The notes beneath the pieces are model-generated. The model made no database searches. It worked only from the letters and a program-made list of their open reading frames with translations, and was not told the origin of the DNA. Shown here one piece after another: positions 1 through 9,255 of a stretch of DNA of 64,000 nt. Every line of letters starts with the position of its first letter. The stretch's first letter is position 1. This stretch comes from Hyphomicrobiales bacterium (lineage in GTDB: Bacteria > Pseudomonadota > Alphaproteobacteria > Rhizobiales > Xanthobacteraceae), in contig WHTM01000009.1 of assembly GCA_009377755.1 (NCBI GenBank), positions 1 to 64,000 of the forward strand, read 5' to 3'. The translations under genes and the position numbers were made by a program.

Positions 1-331
1 CTAGATGGAACGGATCCCGGTGTGCCCGCCGCCCGTGGCCGGCCGGACGATCTCGATCGTGACAAAGCGTCTGTAAAGCACAAATTGCTCGAAAACCGGG
101 CGAGACAGGAAATCAATGCGACACGCCGCACGGCGATGCCCCGCAAGTACCGATCATTTCGGGAGAAATGCCGGTACAACGGTCCGGCTTCTGCCATTGA
201 ACTCCGGCACCCTCTTCGCTATACGGGCACTCGACCCCGCGCATGGAAACAGCCGGATTCCGGAAACGGCCGACGGTGTCGCCAGACCGCTGGCTGCGCA
301 ACGAAATTGCTGCCCAATCAGAGACTTATCG
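1..331. other. Upstream gap before the lipid A cluster, no gene recognised
   Basis: Short open frames cross this stretch on both strands, but none shows a recognisable protein or a convincing ribosome binding site. It presumably holds the promoter of the acpXL operon; I could not pick out a clear -35/-10 pair. Confidence 0.5.
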
Positions 332-619
332 ATGTCATCGACGTTCGACACCGTGGCCAATATCATCGCCGAGACCTGTGACATCCCACGCGATACGATT
401 TCCCAGGACAGTCACGCCATCGACGACCTGGGCATCGACAGCCTGGATTTCCTGGACATTGCGTTCGCCATCGATAAGGCGTTTGGCATCAAATTGCCGC
501 TTGAGCAGTGGACCCAGGAGGTCAACGACGGCAAGGCCTCGACCGAGCAGTACTTCGTCTTGAAGAATCTCTCCGCTCGCATCGACCACCTGGTCGCCGC
601 CAAGGGGAGCGTGACGTAG
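332..619 (+). CDS. acpXL: Specialised acyl carrier protein AcpXL for very-long-chain fatty acid of lipid A
   Basis: A 95-residue acyl carrier protein. The phosphopantetheine site is Ser37 in the motif DSLD, preceded by the conserved DDLGI segment. In the AcpXL family the protein carries the growing 26-28 carbon acyl chain that LpxXL transfers to lipid A. The frame is open upstream to 116, but homology begins only at the ATG at 332, so I place the start there. The next gene, fabZXL, starts 9 bases after the stop. The gene order matches the acpXL cluster of Rhizobiales, which identifies this carrier more firmly than its sequence alone would; an ordinary AcpP is less likely because its usual fabD/fabG neighbours are missing. 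Confidence 0.93.
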   Translation: MSSTFDTVANIIAETCDIPRDTISQDSHAIDDLGIDSLDFLDIAFAIDKAFGIKLPLEQWTQEVNDGKASTEQYFVLKNLSARIDHLVAAKGSVT

Positions 620-628
620 ATCGCCCGC

Positions 629-1102
629 ATGCGCATCGACTATTTCCAGCTGATTGATCGCATTGTCGAAATCGACATCGCAGCCCGTACGATCCGCACA
701 GAAGCCGCCGTTCCTCAGACGAGCACGATTTTCGAAGGACATTTTCCGGGCTATCCGATCTTACCCGGGGTGCTGCTTATCGAGGCCATGGCACAAACCT
801 CCGGGTGGCTCGTGATCGCCATGACGCGGTTCGAACGGATGCCGTTTCTGGCCGCGGTGAAGGAGGCAAAGCTGCGCCGTTTCGTTCCGCCCGGTGAACA
901 GCTCACGCTTTCCGCCACGCTCGCTCACGAGGGCTCGGGCTACGCGGTCGCCGATGCCCAGGGGATAGCGGATGGGAAGCTCGTCTGCGACGCGCAGATC
1001 ACATTTCGCGTGGTCGACTTCCCCGGACCGGAGTTCCGCAGTCACATGGAAGAGATGGCGAAGCGGCTGGCTTTCCCGCTGGGAGCCCGCGCCGATGGCT
1101 GA
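629..1102 (+). CDS. fabZXL: 3-hydroxyacyl-ACP dehydratase of the VLCFA cluster
   Basis: A 157-residue FabZ-type hot-dog dehydratase. The active-site helix region reads GHFPGYPILPGVLLIEAMAQ, with the catalytic His and Glu of the family present. It dehydrates 3-hydroxyacyl-AcpXL during elongation of the long acyl chain. It follows acpXL by 9 bases, and its stop codon overlaps the start of fabF2XL by 8 bases, which indicates co-translation. The length agrees with other FabZ proteins. Assignment to the specialised XL pathway rests on gene context. Confidence 0.92.
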   Translation: MRIDYFQLIDRIVEIDIAARTIRTEAAVPQTSTIFEGHFPGYPILPGVLLIEAMAQTSGWLVIAMTRFERMPFLAAVKEAKLRRFVPPGEQLTLSATLAHEGSGYAVADAQGIADGKLVCDAQITFRVVDFPGPEFRSHMEEMAKRLAFPLGARADG

Positions 1103-2285
1103 CGCGGTGCGCGAAGCGTGGATCACCGGCCTCGGCATCGTATCGAGTCTCGGGGAAGGTCTGGACGCCCATTGGCAGGCACTGTCGGCGCAGGAGCCGC
1201 GGCCGGACACGACGACCTACGCGCCATTCATTGTGCATCCGATCGTCCCGATCAACTTCGACAAGCAGATTCCGAAGCGCGGCGATCAACGGCAGATGGA
1301 GCCATGGCAGCGCATCGGCACCTATGCCGCCGGCCTTGCGCTCGAGTCCGCGGGCGTCAAGGGAAATGCCGAGGTGCTCACTCGCATGGACATGATCGTC
1401 GCCGCGGGCGGCGGCGAACGCGACCTTACCGTCGATGGGGCGATTCTGTCCGGTCTGCCGAAAGCGGCGTCGCCGGCGGCCTTTCTCAACGAAAGACTGA
1501 TGAACGATCTGCGGCCGACCCTGTTTCTTGCGCAGCTCTCCAATCTGCTCGCCGGCAACATCTCGATTGTGCACGGCGTCACCGGCTCCTCGCGCACCTT
1601 CATGGGTGAAGAGGCATCCGGGGTTGACGCCGCGCGGATTTCGCTGTCGCGCATTCTTGCCGGGCAGAGCGACATCCTTCTGGTGGGCGGTGCCCATAAC
1701 GGCGAGCGCAAGGACCTGCTGATGCTCTACGAATTCGGCGGGCTGAACTTGAAGGGCCAATTCGCACCAGTCTGGGACCGGCGCGCGTACCCGGGATTCG
1801 CGCTCGGCTCACTCGGTGCCTTCTTCGTGCTCGAATCACGCAGCCATGCCGAGCGGCGCGGCGCAAAGCCGATAGCGCGGCTCACTGCGGTCGTTTCCGA
1901 CCGCGGACGGCGCCAAGCCGGGACGATCGTGGAGTCCCTGCGCCGACTGTGGACGAAGATTGCTCCCGGCCTGCATCTCGACCGGGCCGCTGTCATATCC
2001 GGCGCGACCGGCGTCGAACCGGCAACAAGCGAAGAGGCCACCTTTCTCGCCGAGCAATCCGGCCTTGCCCTGCGCGCGACGGGAACCCATCTGGGACATG
2101 GTTTCGAACCGCAGTTTCCCATGAATGTCGCGCTGGCTGCCCTTGCGGTCAGCCGCGGCGAGCTTTTTTCTCCCTGTGGCACCACCGCTCTCGAGCAGCC
2201 GATGGCCGGGCCGGTCCGGCGGGTGGTCGTCACCAGCGTCGGGCACTGGCGCGGGGAAGGCGTGGCGCTGGTCGAGGCGGTGTAA
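1095..2285 (+). CDS. fabF2XL: Ketosynthase-like partner protein FabF2XL, lacking the active-site cysteine
   Basis: A 396-residue thiolase-fold beta-ketoacyl-ACP synthase homologue. The ATG at 1095 begins a typical ketosynthase N-terminus (ITGLGIVSSLG). Where FabF enzymes carry TACASG, this protein has a segment near residue 162 (HGVTGSS) without cysteine. The second conserved region near the C-terminus keeps a GHGF-like motif, but the NAHGTGT motif is also missing. Such loss of the catalytic triad is the pattern of chain-length factors. The gene overlaps fabZXL and is followed by fabF1XL, which has the full Cys-His-His set, so a heterodimer of catalytic FabF1XL and structural FabF2XL is a reasonable inference. 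Confidence 0.88.
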   Translation: MADAVREAWITGLGIVSSLGEGLDAHWQALSAQEPRPDTTTYAPFIVHPIVPINFDKQIPKRGDQRQMEPWQRIGTYAAGLALESAGVKGNAEVLTRMDMIVAAGGGERDLTVDGAILSGLPKAASPAAFLNERLMNDLRPTLFLAQLSNLLAGNISIVHGVTGSSRTFMGEEASGVDAARISLSRILAGQSDILLVGGAHNGERKDLLMLYEFGGLNLKGQFAPVWDRRAYPGFALGSLGAFFVLESRSHAERRGAKPIARLTAVVSDRGRRQAGTIVESLRRLWTKIAPGLHLDRAAVISGATGVEPATSEEATFLAEQSGLALRATGTHLGHGFEPQFPMNVALAALAVSRGELFSPCGTTALEQPMAGPVRRVVVTSVGHWRGEGVALVEAV

Positions 2286-2356
2286 TAGACATCACCTAGC
2301 CCGCTGAATCGCGAATTTCACCGATCCCTCGCGTTGCAACACGAAGGAGCGCCGAC

Positions 2357-3631
2357 ATGGTGACCATGCAGCAACGATCGAACAAGCCGGTGGTCGTTGT
2401 CACCGGAATGGGGGTGGTCACCTCGCTCGGTGCCGGCAAGCAGGACAATTGGATCAAGCTGATGGCGGGCGAATCCGGAATTCGTTCGATATCACGGTTC
2501 GCGACTGATGGGCTCAAGACGCGTGTCGCCGGTACCGTCGATTTCGTCCCGGTCGAGCCGTTCAATTCGACCGCGCTGGCCGAGCAGCTGGCGCTGTTGG
2601 CGGGCGAGGAGGCGGTCAGCGAAGCAAGGATCGGGACCAAGGGCGATTTTCCAGGTCCGCTGTTCCTCGCGGTTGCGCCGGTCGAAGTCGAATGGATACA
2701 GCGGCAAGAACTGGCTGCGGCCTCAGGCGCCAATGATGCGGTGAGCTACGATGATCTTCTGCGCGTGGCTCCGGGCTTTGCCGCCTATCACCAGCGCTTT
2801 CTGTTCGGATCGGTTGCGGACCAGGTCGCGGACACGTTTGGCACCAAGGGCTCGCCGATTTCGATCTCCACGGCCTGCGCGTCGGGTGCCTCGGCGATTC
2901 AGCTCGGACTCGAGGCGATCCGCCGCGGCGATATAGATGCCGCGCTTTGCATCGGCACCGATGGCTCGGTCAACACGGAATCGCTGATCCGGTTCTCCCT
3001 GCTCTCCGCGCTCTCGACGCAAAACGACAATCCCGCGGCTGCCGTGAAGCCGTTTTCCAAGAACCGCGACGGCTTCGTCATGGCGGAAGGCGCCGGTGCC
3101 CTGGTGCTGGAGAGCCTCGATCATGCCAAGGCACGCGGCGCCAGGGTTCTCGGTGTTATCAGCGGCGCCGGTGAAATGGCCGATGCGTTTCACCGCACCC
3201 GATCAAGCCCGGACGGCAAGCCCATCATCGGCTGCATCCACAATGCGCTGGCCGACGCCGGCCTCGCGCCCGACGACGTCGACTACATCAATGCCCATGG
3301 CACCGGCACTCCGGAAAATGACAAGATGGAGCACCTCGGTGTCTCTACCGTTTTCGGCGAGCGGATGGCGTCGGTTCCGATCTCCTCCAACAAATCCATG
3401 ATCGGCCACACCTTGTCTGCGGCGGGTGCGGTCGAGGCGATATTCACGCTGATGACGTTGGCCCACCAGAGAATTCCACCGACCATCAACTACAGTGTTC
3501 CGGACCCGGCCATTCCGCTCGACGTCGTCCCCAATGTCGCGCGAGACGCACGACTGCACCACGCGATCTCGAACTCGTTTGGTTTCGGCGGCCAGAACGT
3601 CTCGCTGGTGATATCGGGAGAACCGGCTTGA
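2357..3631 (+). CDS. fabF1XL: 3-oxoacyl-ACP synthase FabF1XL (catalytic ketosynthase of the VLCFA cluster)
   Basis: A 424-residue KAS II type condensing enzyme. All three catalytic residues are visible: Cys in STACASGASA, His in NAHGTGTPEND and His in SMIGHTLSAAG. It condenses malonyl-ACP with the acyl chain on AcpXL during elongation. A good ribosome binding site (AAGGAG) stands 8 bases before the ATG at 2357. The 71-base gap after fabF2XL shows no terminator, so the gene probably belongs to the same transcript. Confidence 0.93.
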   Translation: MVTMQQRSNKPVVVVTGMGVVTSLGAGKQDNWIKLMAGESGIRSISRFATDGLKTRVAGTVDFVPVEPFNSTALAEQLALLAGEEAVSEARIGTKGDFPGPLFLAVAPVEVEWIQRQELAAASGANDAVSYDDLLRVAPGFAAYHQRFLFGSVADQVADTFGTKGSPISISTACASGASAIQLGLEAIRRGDIDAALCIGTDGSVNTESLIRFSLLSALSTQNDNPAAAVKPFSKNRDGFVMAEGAGALVLESLDHAKARGARVLGVISGAGEMADAFHRTRSSPDGKPIIGCIHNALADAGLAPDDVDYINAHGTGTPENDKMEHLGVSTVFGERMASVPISSNKSMIGHTLSAAGAVEAIFTLMTLAHQRIPPTINYSVPDPAIPLDVVPNVARDARLHHAISNSFGFGGQNVSLVISGEPA

Positions 3632-3684
3632 TCGCCATCGCCTGTTGCTTCCCCGCGGCCGTTCGGCGCCGATAGGCATCCCGC

Positions 3685-4707
3685 ATGCGTGTGCTCACGC
3701 TCGTCGCCGACCGCAAGCTGGAACTTACCGCACTTGCCGCACCGCTAGCACCGGCCACCGGCGAGGTGCAGATCGCCGTCAAGGCGGTGGCGCTCAATCA
3801 CCTCGACCTGTGGGGCTTTCGCGGCATGGCCTTTGCCAGACGCAAGCTGCCGCTAGTGGTCGGCGCGGAGGCCGCCGGGGAAATCGCCGCCGTCGGGCCG
3901 GATGTGCCCGGGTTCAAGCCGGGCGACCGCGTCGTAATGTACGGCGCGCTGACTTGCGGAACCTGCAAGGCCTGCCGTGAAGGCCGCGACAATCTGTGCG
4001 AGAACGTCGGCGGCATCATGGGATTCCATGTCGACGGATTCGCGCGCGACCGGCTCAACCTCGCGGCGAGGCTCGTCATCCCGATGCCTGACGGCATCGA
4101 CTGGCGTGACGCCGCCTGCGCGCCGATCGCCTTTGCAACCGTTCAGCACATGCTGTTCGACAACGCCAGGCTCGAGCCCGGCGAAACCATCCTGGTGCAT
4201 GCCGGCGGCTCCGGGATCGGCACTGCCGCCATCGTGATGGCGAAGGCGATCGGATGCACCGTCATCACCACCGTCGGAGATGACGCCAAGATGGCGAAGG
4301 CCAAGGCGCTCGGCGCCGATCACATCATCAACTACCGTACCGACCGCTTCGAAGGCGCCGTGCGGAAGATCACCGGACGCAAGGGAGTCGACGTCGTATT
4401 CGAGCATGTCGGCGCGGAGACCTTCAACGGCTCGCTGCTGGCGCTCAAGCGCGGCGGCCGGCTCGTGACCTGCGGCTCGACCTCCGGTCCGACGACAACG
4501 ATCAATCTGATGCAGTTGTTTCAACAGCAGTATCGCATCTTCGGCTCATTCGGGGCCTCGATGCGCAATATTCGCGAGAGCCTCGCCAAGATGGCCGGCG
4601 GTCTCAAGCCGGTGATCGATACCGAGGTGGCGCTCAAGGATTTCGAGCAGGGGCTGGCGCGGCTGGAGAGCCGCCAGGTCTTCGGTAAAGTTATCGTCAG
4701 TTTCTGA
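3685..4707 (+). CDS. adh2XL: Zinc-type alcohol dehydrogenase of the lipid A VLCFA cluster
   Basis: A 340-residue medium-chain dehydrogenase/reductase. The structural-zinc cysteines (CGTCKACREGRDNLC) lie around residues 92-106, and the nucleotide-binding loop (HAGGSGIGTAAI) is in the middle of the protein. It follows fabF1XL by 53 bases and precedes lpxXL by 19, as in the acpXL cluster of rhizobia. The exact substrate is unknown; a redox step on the long hydroxy- or enoyl-acyl chain is the usual suggestion. The fold is certain, the symbol follows cluster convention. Confidence 0.85.
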   Translation: MRVLTLVADRKLELTALAAPLAPATGEVQIAVKAVALNHLDLWGFRGMAFARRKLPLVVGAEAAGEIAAVGPDVPGFKPGDRVVMYGALTCGTCKACREGRDNLCENVGGIMGFHVDGFARDRLNLAARLVIPMPDGIDWRDAACAPIAFATVQHMLFDNARLEPGETILVHAGGSGIGTAAIVMAKAIGCTVITTVGDDAKMAKAKALGADHIINYRTDRFEGAVRKITGRKGVDVVFEHVGAETFNGSLLALKRGGRLVTCGSTSGPTTTINLMQLFQQQYRIFGSFGASMRNIRESLAKMAGGLKPVIDTEVALKDFEQGLARLESRQVFGKVIVSF

Positions 4708-4726
4708 CCAGCAGAGCATCCAACCG

Positions 4727-5659
4727 ATGCCGACGACGACGCAATTATTCGCGTTGCGCCTGCGCCGCTTCGGCAAGCGCGTCACGAATGCCGTGTTTGG
4801 CTGGCTGGCAGTCGGCGCGCTGCGCGTCGCGCGCTGGATCAAAGCCGACGTGATGATCGACGCCGCCGGCTGGCTCTTGCGCAAGGTCGGGCCGCTGCTG
4901 CCGGAACACCGCGTCGGGCGCGCCAATCTTGCCGCCGCCTATCCGGAAAAGTCCGCTGCCGAGATCGATGGCATCCTGCGCGGCGTCTGGGATAACCTCG
5001 GTCGCGTCGGCGCCGAGTTCGCCTATCTCGACCGGCTGTGGGACTTTGATCCGGCGCAACCGGAAAACAGCAGGGTGGAATTCACGCCAGGCTCGGAGGA
5101 GCGGTTCTCCCAATTGCGCGACGACGGCAAGCCGGCGTTGATCTTCGCGGCGCATCTCGCCAACTGGGAGATGCCGGCACTTGCCGCCGCTGCCCATGGC
5201 CTGGATACCGCGATCCTTTACCGCCGCCCGAACATCGGCAACGTCGATCGCTGGGTTCGCGAACTCCGTTCGACCAGCATGGGGACCCTGATCCCGACAG
5301 GTCTTGATGCGCCCGTCAAGGCAGCGGAGGCACTGGAGCGCGGATTGCATGTCGGCATGCTGGCGGATCAGTATGCCAGGCAAGGCGTCGACGTCACATT
5401 CTTCGGCCGTCGCACCAAAGCCAATTCATTCGTCGCCCGCCTGGCGCGTCACGTCGACTGTCCAATTCACGGCGTCCGGGTCATTCGGCTGCCCGGGCGC
5501 CGGTTTCGCGTCGACCTGACCGAGGCAATCGAACCCGTCCGCGATTCCGGAGGGCAGATCGACGTGCCGGCCACCATGCAGGTGATCACGTCCGCGATCG
5601 AAGGTTGGGTACGGGAACATCCCGAGCAGTGGCTGTGGCTGCATCGGCGGTGGCGCTGA
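4727..5659 (+). CDS. lpxXL: Lipid A VLCFA acyltransferase LpxXL
   Basis: A 310-residue member of the LpxL/HtrB lauroyl-acyltransferase family. The HX4E acyltransferase motif is seen in AAHLANWEMP near residue 142. It transfers the very long hydroxylated chain from AcpXL onto a hydroxyacyl group of lipid A at the inner membrane. It is the last gene of the cluster, 19 bases after adh2XL. The next gene has its own ribosome binding site and an unrelated function. Confidence 0.92.
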   Translation: MPTTTQLFALRLRRFGKRVTNAVFGWLAVGALRVARWIKADVMIDAAGWLLRKVGPLLPEHRVGRANLAAAYPEKSAAEIDGILRGVWDNLGRVGAEFAYLDRLWDFDPAQPENSRVEFTPGSEERFSQLRDDGKPALIFAAHLANWEMPALAAAAHGLDTAILYRRPNIGNVDRWVRELRSTSMGTLIPTGLDAPVKAAEALERGLHVGMLADQYARQGVDVTFFGRRTKANSFVARLARHVDCPIHGVRVIRLPGRRFRVDLTEAIEPVRDSGGQIDVPATMQVITSAIEGWVREHPEQWLWLHRRWR

Positions 5660-5750
5660 CGGCGCCGGGCAAGGCCGTGCCGCCGGGGGGCGCTGACCCG
5701 ACAGCAAAGACCGGCTAACATCCCCATGACGTAAAGCAAGGAGCAGGTCC

Positions 5751-6368
5751 ATGACCGATGCCGAACTCGCCAACCGCACGCGCCTGCGCGCGGAGCACCC
5801 TATCCGTTTCCACGGTGTCCACCATCTCGCGCTGAACACCGACGACATGAAGGTGACCGTCGACTTCTACGCCGGCGTATTGGGAATGCGGCTCATTCAC
5901 GCGATGAAGGTACCGCCCGGGCTCGGCGTCGGTCCCGGCAATCGGGGCAACCCGCCGTTCGAGGAAATCCGCCACTACTTCTTCGACATGGGGCGCGACG
6001 GCCTCCTGGCCTTCTTCGAAATCCCGAAAGGTGCCAAGCCGCGCGGCGATCGCAATGCGTTGGGCGCCATGCAGCACGTATCGTTCGCCGTCTCGCCGAA
6101 AACCCAGGCCCGCATCCGCGAACGACTCGAAGCCAACGGCGTGCCGTACGACGGCCCGATGGAGGTCCTTCCCGGCGTGTTCTCGATCTACCTGTTCGAT
6201 CCGAACGACATCCGGCTGGAATTCAGTTGCCAGCCGTCGAACGGTGAGGAGGAGCCGAGCATCGTGCCGCAAGTGACACAGACCCGCGCGGAAGCAATGC
6301 ACGAGCTCACATCATTAAATGGCGACGAGGCATGGCTCGCGTGGGCGACGTCCGGATTGAAGCCGTAG
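5751..6368 (+). CDS. VOC (glyoxalase/dioxygenase superfamily) protein
   Basis: A 205-residue vicinal-oxygen-chelate protein. A first metal-ligand region is visible in VHHLALNTDDMK and a later one in MQHVSFAVSPKTQ, with the acidic ligand expected near the end of the second module (RLEFSCQ). Such folds bind a divalent metal and act as glyoxalases, extradiol dioxygenases or isomerases; the substrate cannot be told. The ATG at 5751 is preceded by AAGGAGCAGGTCC. It stands alone between the lipid A cluster and a convergent minus-strand operon. Confidence 0.85.
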   Translation: MTDAELANRTRLRAEHPIRFHGVHHLALNTDDMKVTVDFYAGVLGMRLIHAMKVPPGLGVGPGNRGNPPFEEIRHYFFDMGRDGLLAFFEIPKGAKPRGDRNALGAMQHVSFAVSPKTQARIRERLEANGVPYDGPMEVLPGVFSIYLFDPNDIRLEFSCQPSNGEEEPSIVPQVTQTRAEAMHELTSLNGDEAWLAWATSGLKP

Positions 6369-6384
6369 CGGTCGCTGGTGTCCC

Positions 6385-6503
6385 GGGCGCCGCGCAGCGT
6401 GAAACGATGCGCTGCAGACCCCGGACCGTTACGAATTCCGGTATCTGGAACGGCCCCGGCTCTGCGGTTGCACCACTTCGTGTTGCACCGCGTCCGGGGC
6501 ACA
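6385..6503. repeat. Intergenic repeat family A, copy 1
   Basis: This imperfect palindromic element of about 120 bases matches the one at 43243-43375. Shared stretches include ATCTGGAACGG near the centre and GCACCGCGTCCGGG near the right end. It fills the gap between two convergent genes, where it could also act as a transcription stop. A half copy lies at 46349-46400. The type is common between genes of Bradyrhizobium relatives. Confidence 0.75.
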
Positions 6504-6508
6504 CATGC

Positions 6509-7618
6509 CTACCGGCCGGTCTTCACCCGCGTCCACAGGCGGTTCATCACCCGCTGCGTGCGCGCATCGTTCGCGCTGATGGTGTAGAGACGCGCCATCG
6601 TCTGCGGCGACGGATAGATTGTCGGGTCGTCCAGAATCGCCTTGTCGATGTACCGCTGGCTTGCCAGGTTGCCGTTCGGGTAGGAGACGAAATTCGTGTT
6701 CTTCGCCGCGACCCGCGGATTCTGCAGGTAATTGATGAAGACGTGCGCCTCCTCGACGTTGCGCGCGTCCTTGGGGATAGCGAGATTGTCGAACCACATC
6801 TGCGCCCTGCCGTCTGGAATGCTGTAGCGGATGTCGACGCCGTTCTTCGCCTCGGCGGCGCGCTTCTGCGCCTGCTTGATGTCGCCGGACCAGCCGGCCA
6901 CGAGGCAGATCTCCCCCGTTGCCAACGCATTCAGGTATTCCGAGGAATGAAACTTGCGCACCGACGGCCGTACCTCGCCGACGAGATTGGCGGCGTGTTC
7001 CAGATCCTTGGGGTCCTTTGAGTTCGGATTGAGCCCTAGATAGCTCAGCGCCGCCGGAAAAATGTCCTCCGCGGAATCGAGCATATCGACGCCGCATGAC
7101 TTGAACTTCGCGAGATTCTCCGGCTTGAAGACGATATCCCAACTCTCGACCTTGCCGTCGCCGCCCAGCACGCGCTTGGCGGTTGCGACACTGTAGCCGA
7201 TGCCGGTCGTGCCCCACATGTAGTTGACTGCGTGCTCGTTGCCGGGATCGTAGGTGGCCAGCGACTTGCTGATCTCGGGCCACAGATGCACCAGGTTCGG
7301 CAGTTTCGACTTATCGAGCTTCCGGAACAGGCCCGCCTTGATCTGCCGTGCCAGGAAATAGCCGGTCGGCGCCACGACATCATAGCCCGACCGGCCAGCG
7401 AGCAGCTTCGCCTCCAGCGTATCATTGGAGTCGAATGTGTCGTAGCGTACCTTGATGCCGGTCTCGCGCGTGAAATCATCCAGCACCGTCGGAGCGACAT
7501 AGTCGGACCAGTTGTAGACGTTGACGACGCGCTCGCGGCTCCCCTGCCCGCTCGCCGTGGCAACGCCGAGCGCATAACCGAGAGCCATGACAGCCGTGAG
7601 CAGCCCTTTGCGAAGCAT
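6509..7618 (-). CDS. potF: PotF-like periplasmic polyamine-binding protein
   Basis: A 369-residue exported ABC-transporter binding protein. A signal peptide covers about residues 1-24 (MLRKGLLTAVMALGYALG...ASGQ). The mature start VVNVYNWSDYVAP is the hallmark of spermidine/putrescine receptors PotD/PotF, and the TTGIGYSV and WFDNLAIPKDA segments also fit. The open frame extends upstream, but the signal peptide fixes the start at 7618, 4 bases after the aminotransferase stop. No membrane or ATPase subunits of the transporter lie nearby, so it is either an orphan receptor or served by components elsewhere. Confidence 0.9.
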   Translation of the reverse strand: MLRKGLLTAVMALGYALGVATASGQGSRERVVNVYNWSDYVAPTVLDDFTRETGIKVRYDTFDSNDTLEAKLLAGRSGYDVVAPTGYFLARQIKAGLFRKLDKSKLPNLVHLWPEISKSLATYDPGNEHAVNYMWGTTGIGYSVATAKRVLGGDGKVESWDIVFKPENLAKFKSCGVDMLDSAEDIFPAALSYLGLNPNSKDPKDLEHAANLVGEVRPSVRKFHSSEYLNALATGEICLVAGWSGDIKQAQKRAAEAKNGVDIRYSIPDGRAQMWFDNLAIPKDARNVEEAHVFINYLQNPRVAAKNTNFVSYPNGNLASQRYIDKAILDDPTIYPSPQTMARLYTISANDARTQRVMNRLWTRVKTGR

Positions 7619-7622
7619 CGGA

Positions 7623-8801
7623 TCACTCCTTGATCGACGAGGACTTGGCACTGCGCCGCAATGCCCCGGCCAGACGTTCGAGCGCGGTATCGAGCGTATT
7701 ATCACGCTTGGCAAAACAAAAGCGCACGACCGACCGCACGTGATCCTGGGCGTAGAATGCCGAGACCGGGATGGCCGCCACTCCGTGCTCGACGACCAGG
7801 CGCTTGCAGAAGCTCTCGTCGTCCTCGTTGAGCCCGAGCGGCGCGAGGTCGACGTTGAGGAAATAGCTCCCCTGCGAATCGAGTACCGGGAATCCGAGCG
7901 ACCGCAAGCCGGTGGCAAAGCGATCGCGGCTGCGCTGGAAGTCGCGGCGCATTGTCGTGAAATAATCGTCCGCCTTGCCGAGGCCGTACGCCACCGCCGC
8001 CTGCAGATTGGGTGGCGTCGTGAAGGTGATGTACTGATGCGCCTTGGCGAGTACGCGCATCAATGGCGGGGAGGCGCAGACGAACCCTACCTTCCAGCCG
8101 GTGAGCGAGAAAATCTTGCCGGCCGAACCGATCTTGACGCAACGCTCGCGCATGCTGGGAAGGCCGATCAGAGGAATGTGCTCGCGGCCGTCGAAGATCA
8201 CATGCTCCCACACCTCGTCGCAGACGACGACAGCATCGTGGTCGCGGCAGAACCGGGCGAGCCGTTCGAGGTCGTCCCGCGCATAGACGGTGCAACTCGG
8301 ATTGAGTGGATTGTTGAACAGAACGACCCGTGTCTTCGGCGTGAAGGCCGCCTCCAGCACCTCTTCAGTCAGGCGCCAGTCGGGCGGCTGTAGCGGCACC
8401 AGACGCGGAATGCCCCCGGCCCGCCTCACGAGCGGCAGATAGCAGTCGTACATCGGCTGAAACAGCACGACCTCGTCGCCGGGATTGATCAGCGCCAAGA
8501 GCGCCCCGGCGATCGCCTCGGTCGCGCCCGAGGTCACCATGATCTCGCTGTCGGGATCGAACGGCAGACCGTGCCAATGCTGATAGTGCGAGCTGATGGC
8601 TCGGCGCAGCTCCGGCAGCCCCAGCATCGGCGGATACTGGTTCCAGCCCTCGACCGCCGCCTCGGCAGCCTTGCGCCGAACGTCTTCAGGCCCGGGATCG
8701 TCCGGGAAACCCTGACCCAGATTGACGGCATCGTGCTCGCGCGCCAGACGCGACATCGTTTCAAAGACCGATACCGGCAGATCGGCGAAGACCGGGTTCA
8801 T
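7623..8801 (-). CDS. PLP-dependent class I/II aminotransferase
   Basis: A 392-residue fold-type I aminotransferase. The PLP lysine sits in the motif SAGKIFSLTGWKVG, and an NPLNPSG-like loop (NNPLNPSCTV) and CDEVWEH are present. It resembles the kynurenine/glutamine-type aminotransferases or the methionine aminotransferase group (YbdL-like); the amino donor is not decidable from sequence. I start it at the ATG at 8801 (MNPVFADLP); an earlier in-frame codon at 8843 would bring it to 8 bases from the rhodanese stop. The potF-like gene follows by 4 bases, so the two are probably co-transcribed, perhaps for polyamine or amino acid use. Confidence 0.88.
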   Translation of the reverse strand: MNPVFADLPVSVFETMSRLAREHDAVNLGQGFPDDPGPEDVRRKAAEAAVEGWNQYPPMLGLPELRRAISSHYQHWHGLPFDPDSEIMVTSGATEAIAGALLALINPGDEVVLFQPMYDCYLPLVRRAGGIPRLVPLQPPDWRLTEEVLEAAFTPKTRVVLFNNPLNPSCTVYARDDLERLARFCRDHDAVVVCDEVWEHVIFDGREHIPLIGLPSMRERCVKIGSAGKIFSLTGWKVGFVCASPPLMRVLAKAHQYITFTTPPNLQAAVAYGLGKADDYFTTMRRDFQRSRDRFATGLRSLGFPVLDSQGSYFLNVDLAPLGLNEDDESFCKRLVVEHGVAAIPVSAFYAQDHVRSVVRFCFAKRDNTLDTALERLAGALRRSAKSSSIKE

Positions 8802-8851
8802 ACGTGATCCGCAGGCAGCACCATGCGCGGCGTCAAAGGCCATCCGTCAGG

Positions 8852-9184
8852 TCAGGTGCGGGTCGGCAATCCGCTCACCTTCCAGGCGAGGATGCCGCCG
8901 GCGAGGTGCGCATCATAGGGGAAACCTTGCTCCTGCGCAGCGAGCGAGGCGGTCACCGACCGGCGGCCGGACCGGCAGGCAAATACCACCTCGCGGCCCT
9001 GCGGATCGGGAATCAGGCTGGGGTCGAAGGTGGACAGCGGCACAATCACCGCGTCGGGATAGCTCTCGACCGCAGTCTCGTTCAATTCACGCACATCGAC
9101 CAGCAGGTAGCGGTTTTCCGCGAGGCCACGCGCCACCTCCTCGGGAGTGAGATCGCGGACATTGTCGCCGCGTGACTCGGACAT
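8852..9184 (-). CDS. Single-domain rhodanese-like protein
   Basis: A 110-residue rhodanese domain. The catalytic cysteine lies in CRSGRRS near residue 80, with VDVRE near the N-terminus and the C-terminal GGILAWK segment. This loop type (CRSGxRS) is common in thiosulfate sulfurtransferases such as GlpE. It could carry sulfane sulfur in the cytoplasm. It lies upstream of and close to the aminotransferase on the same strand. Confidence 0.88.
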   Translation of the reverse strand: MSESRGDNVRDLTPEEVARGLAENRYLLVDVRELNETAVESYPDAVIVPLSTFDPSLIPDPQGREVVFACRSGRRSVTASLAAQEQGFPYDAHLAGGILAWKVSGLPTRT

Positions 9185-9255
9185 TGGGGCCTCCTGATCG
9201 CAGCAGCTCAGGGCGCGCTGCGCCGGCTAAGACCTTGCCCGAACGATCGCGGGAA

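Noticed and set aside
22-381. Open frames upstream of acpXL
   Set aside because: Arginine-rich translations, no motif, no ribosome binding site, and they run into the acpXL gene in another frame.
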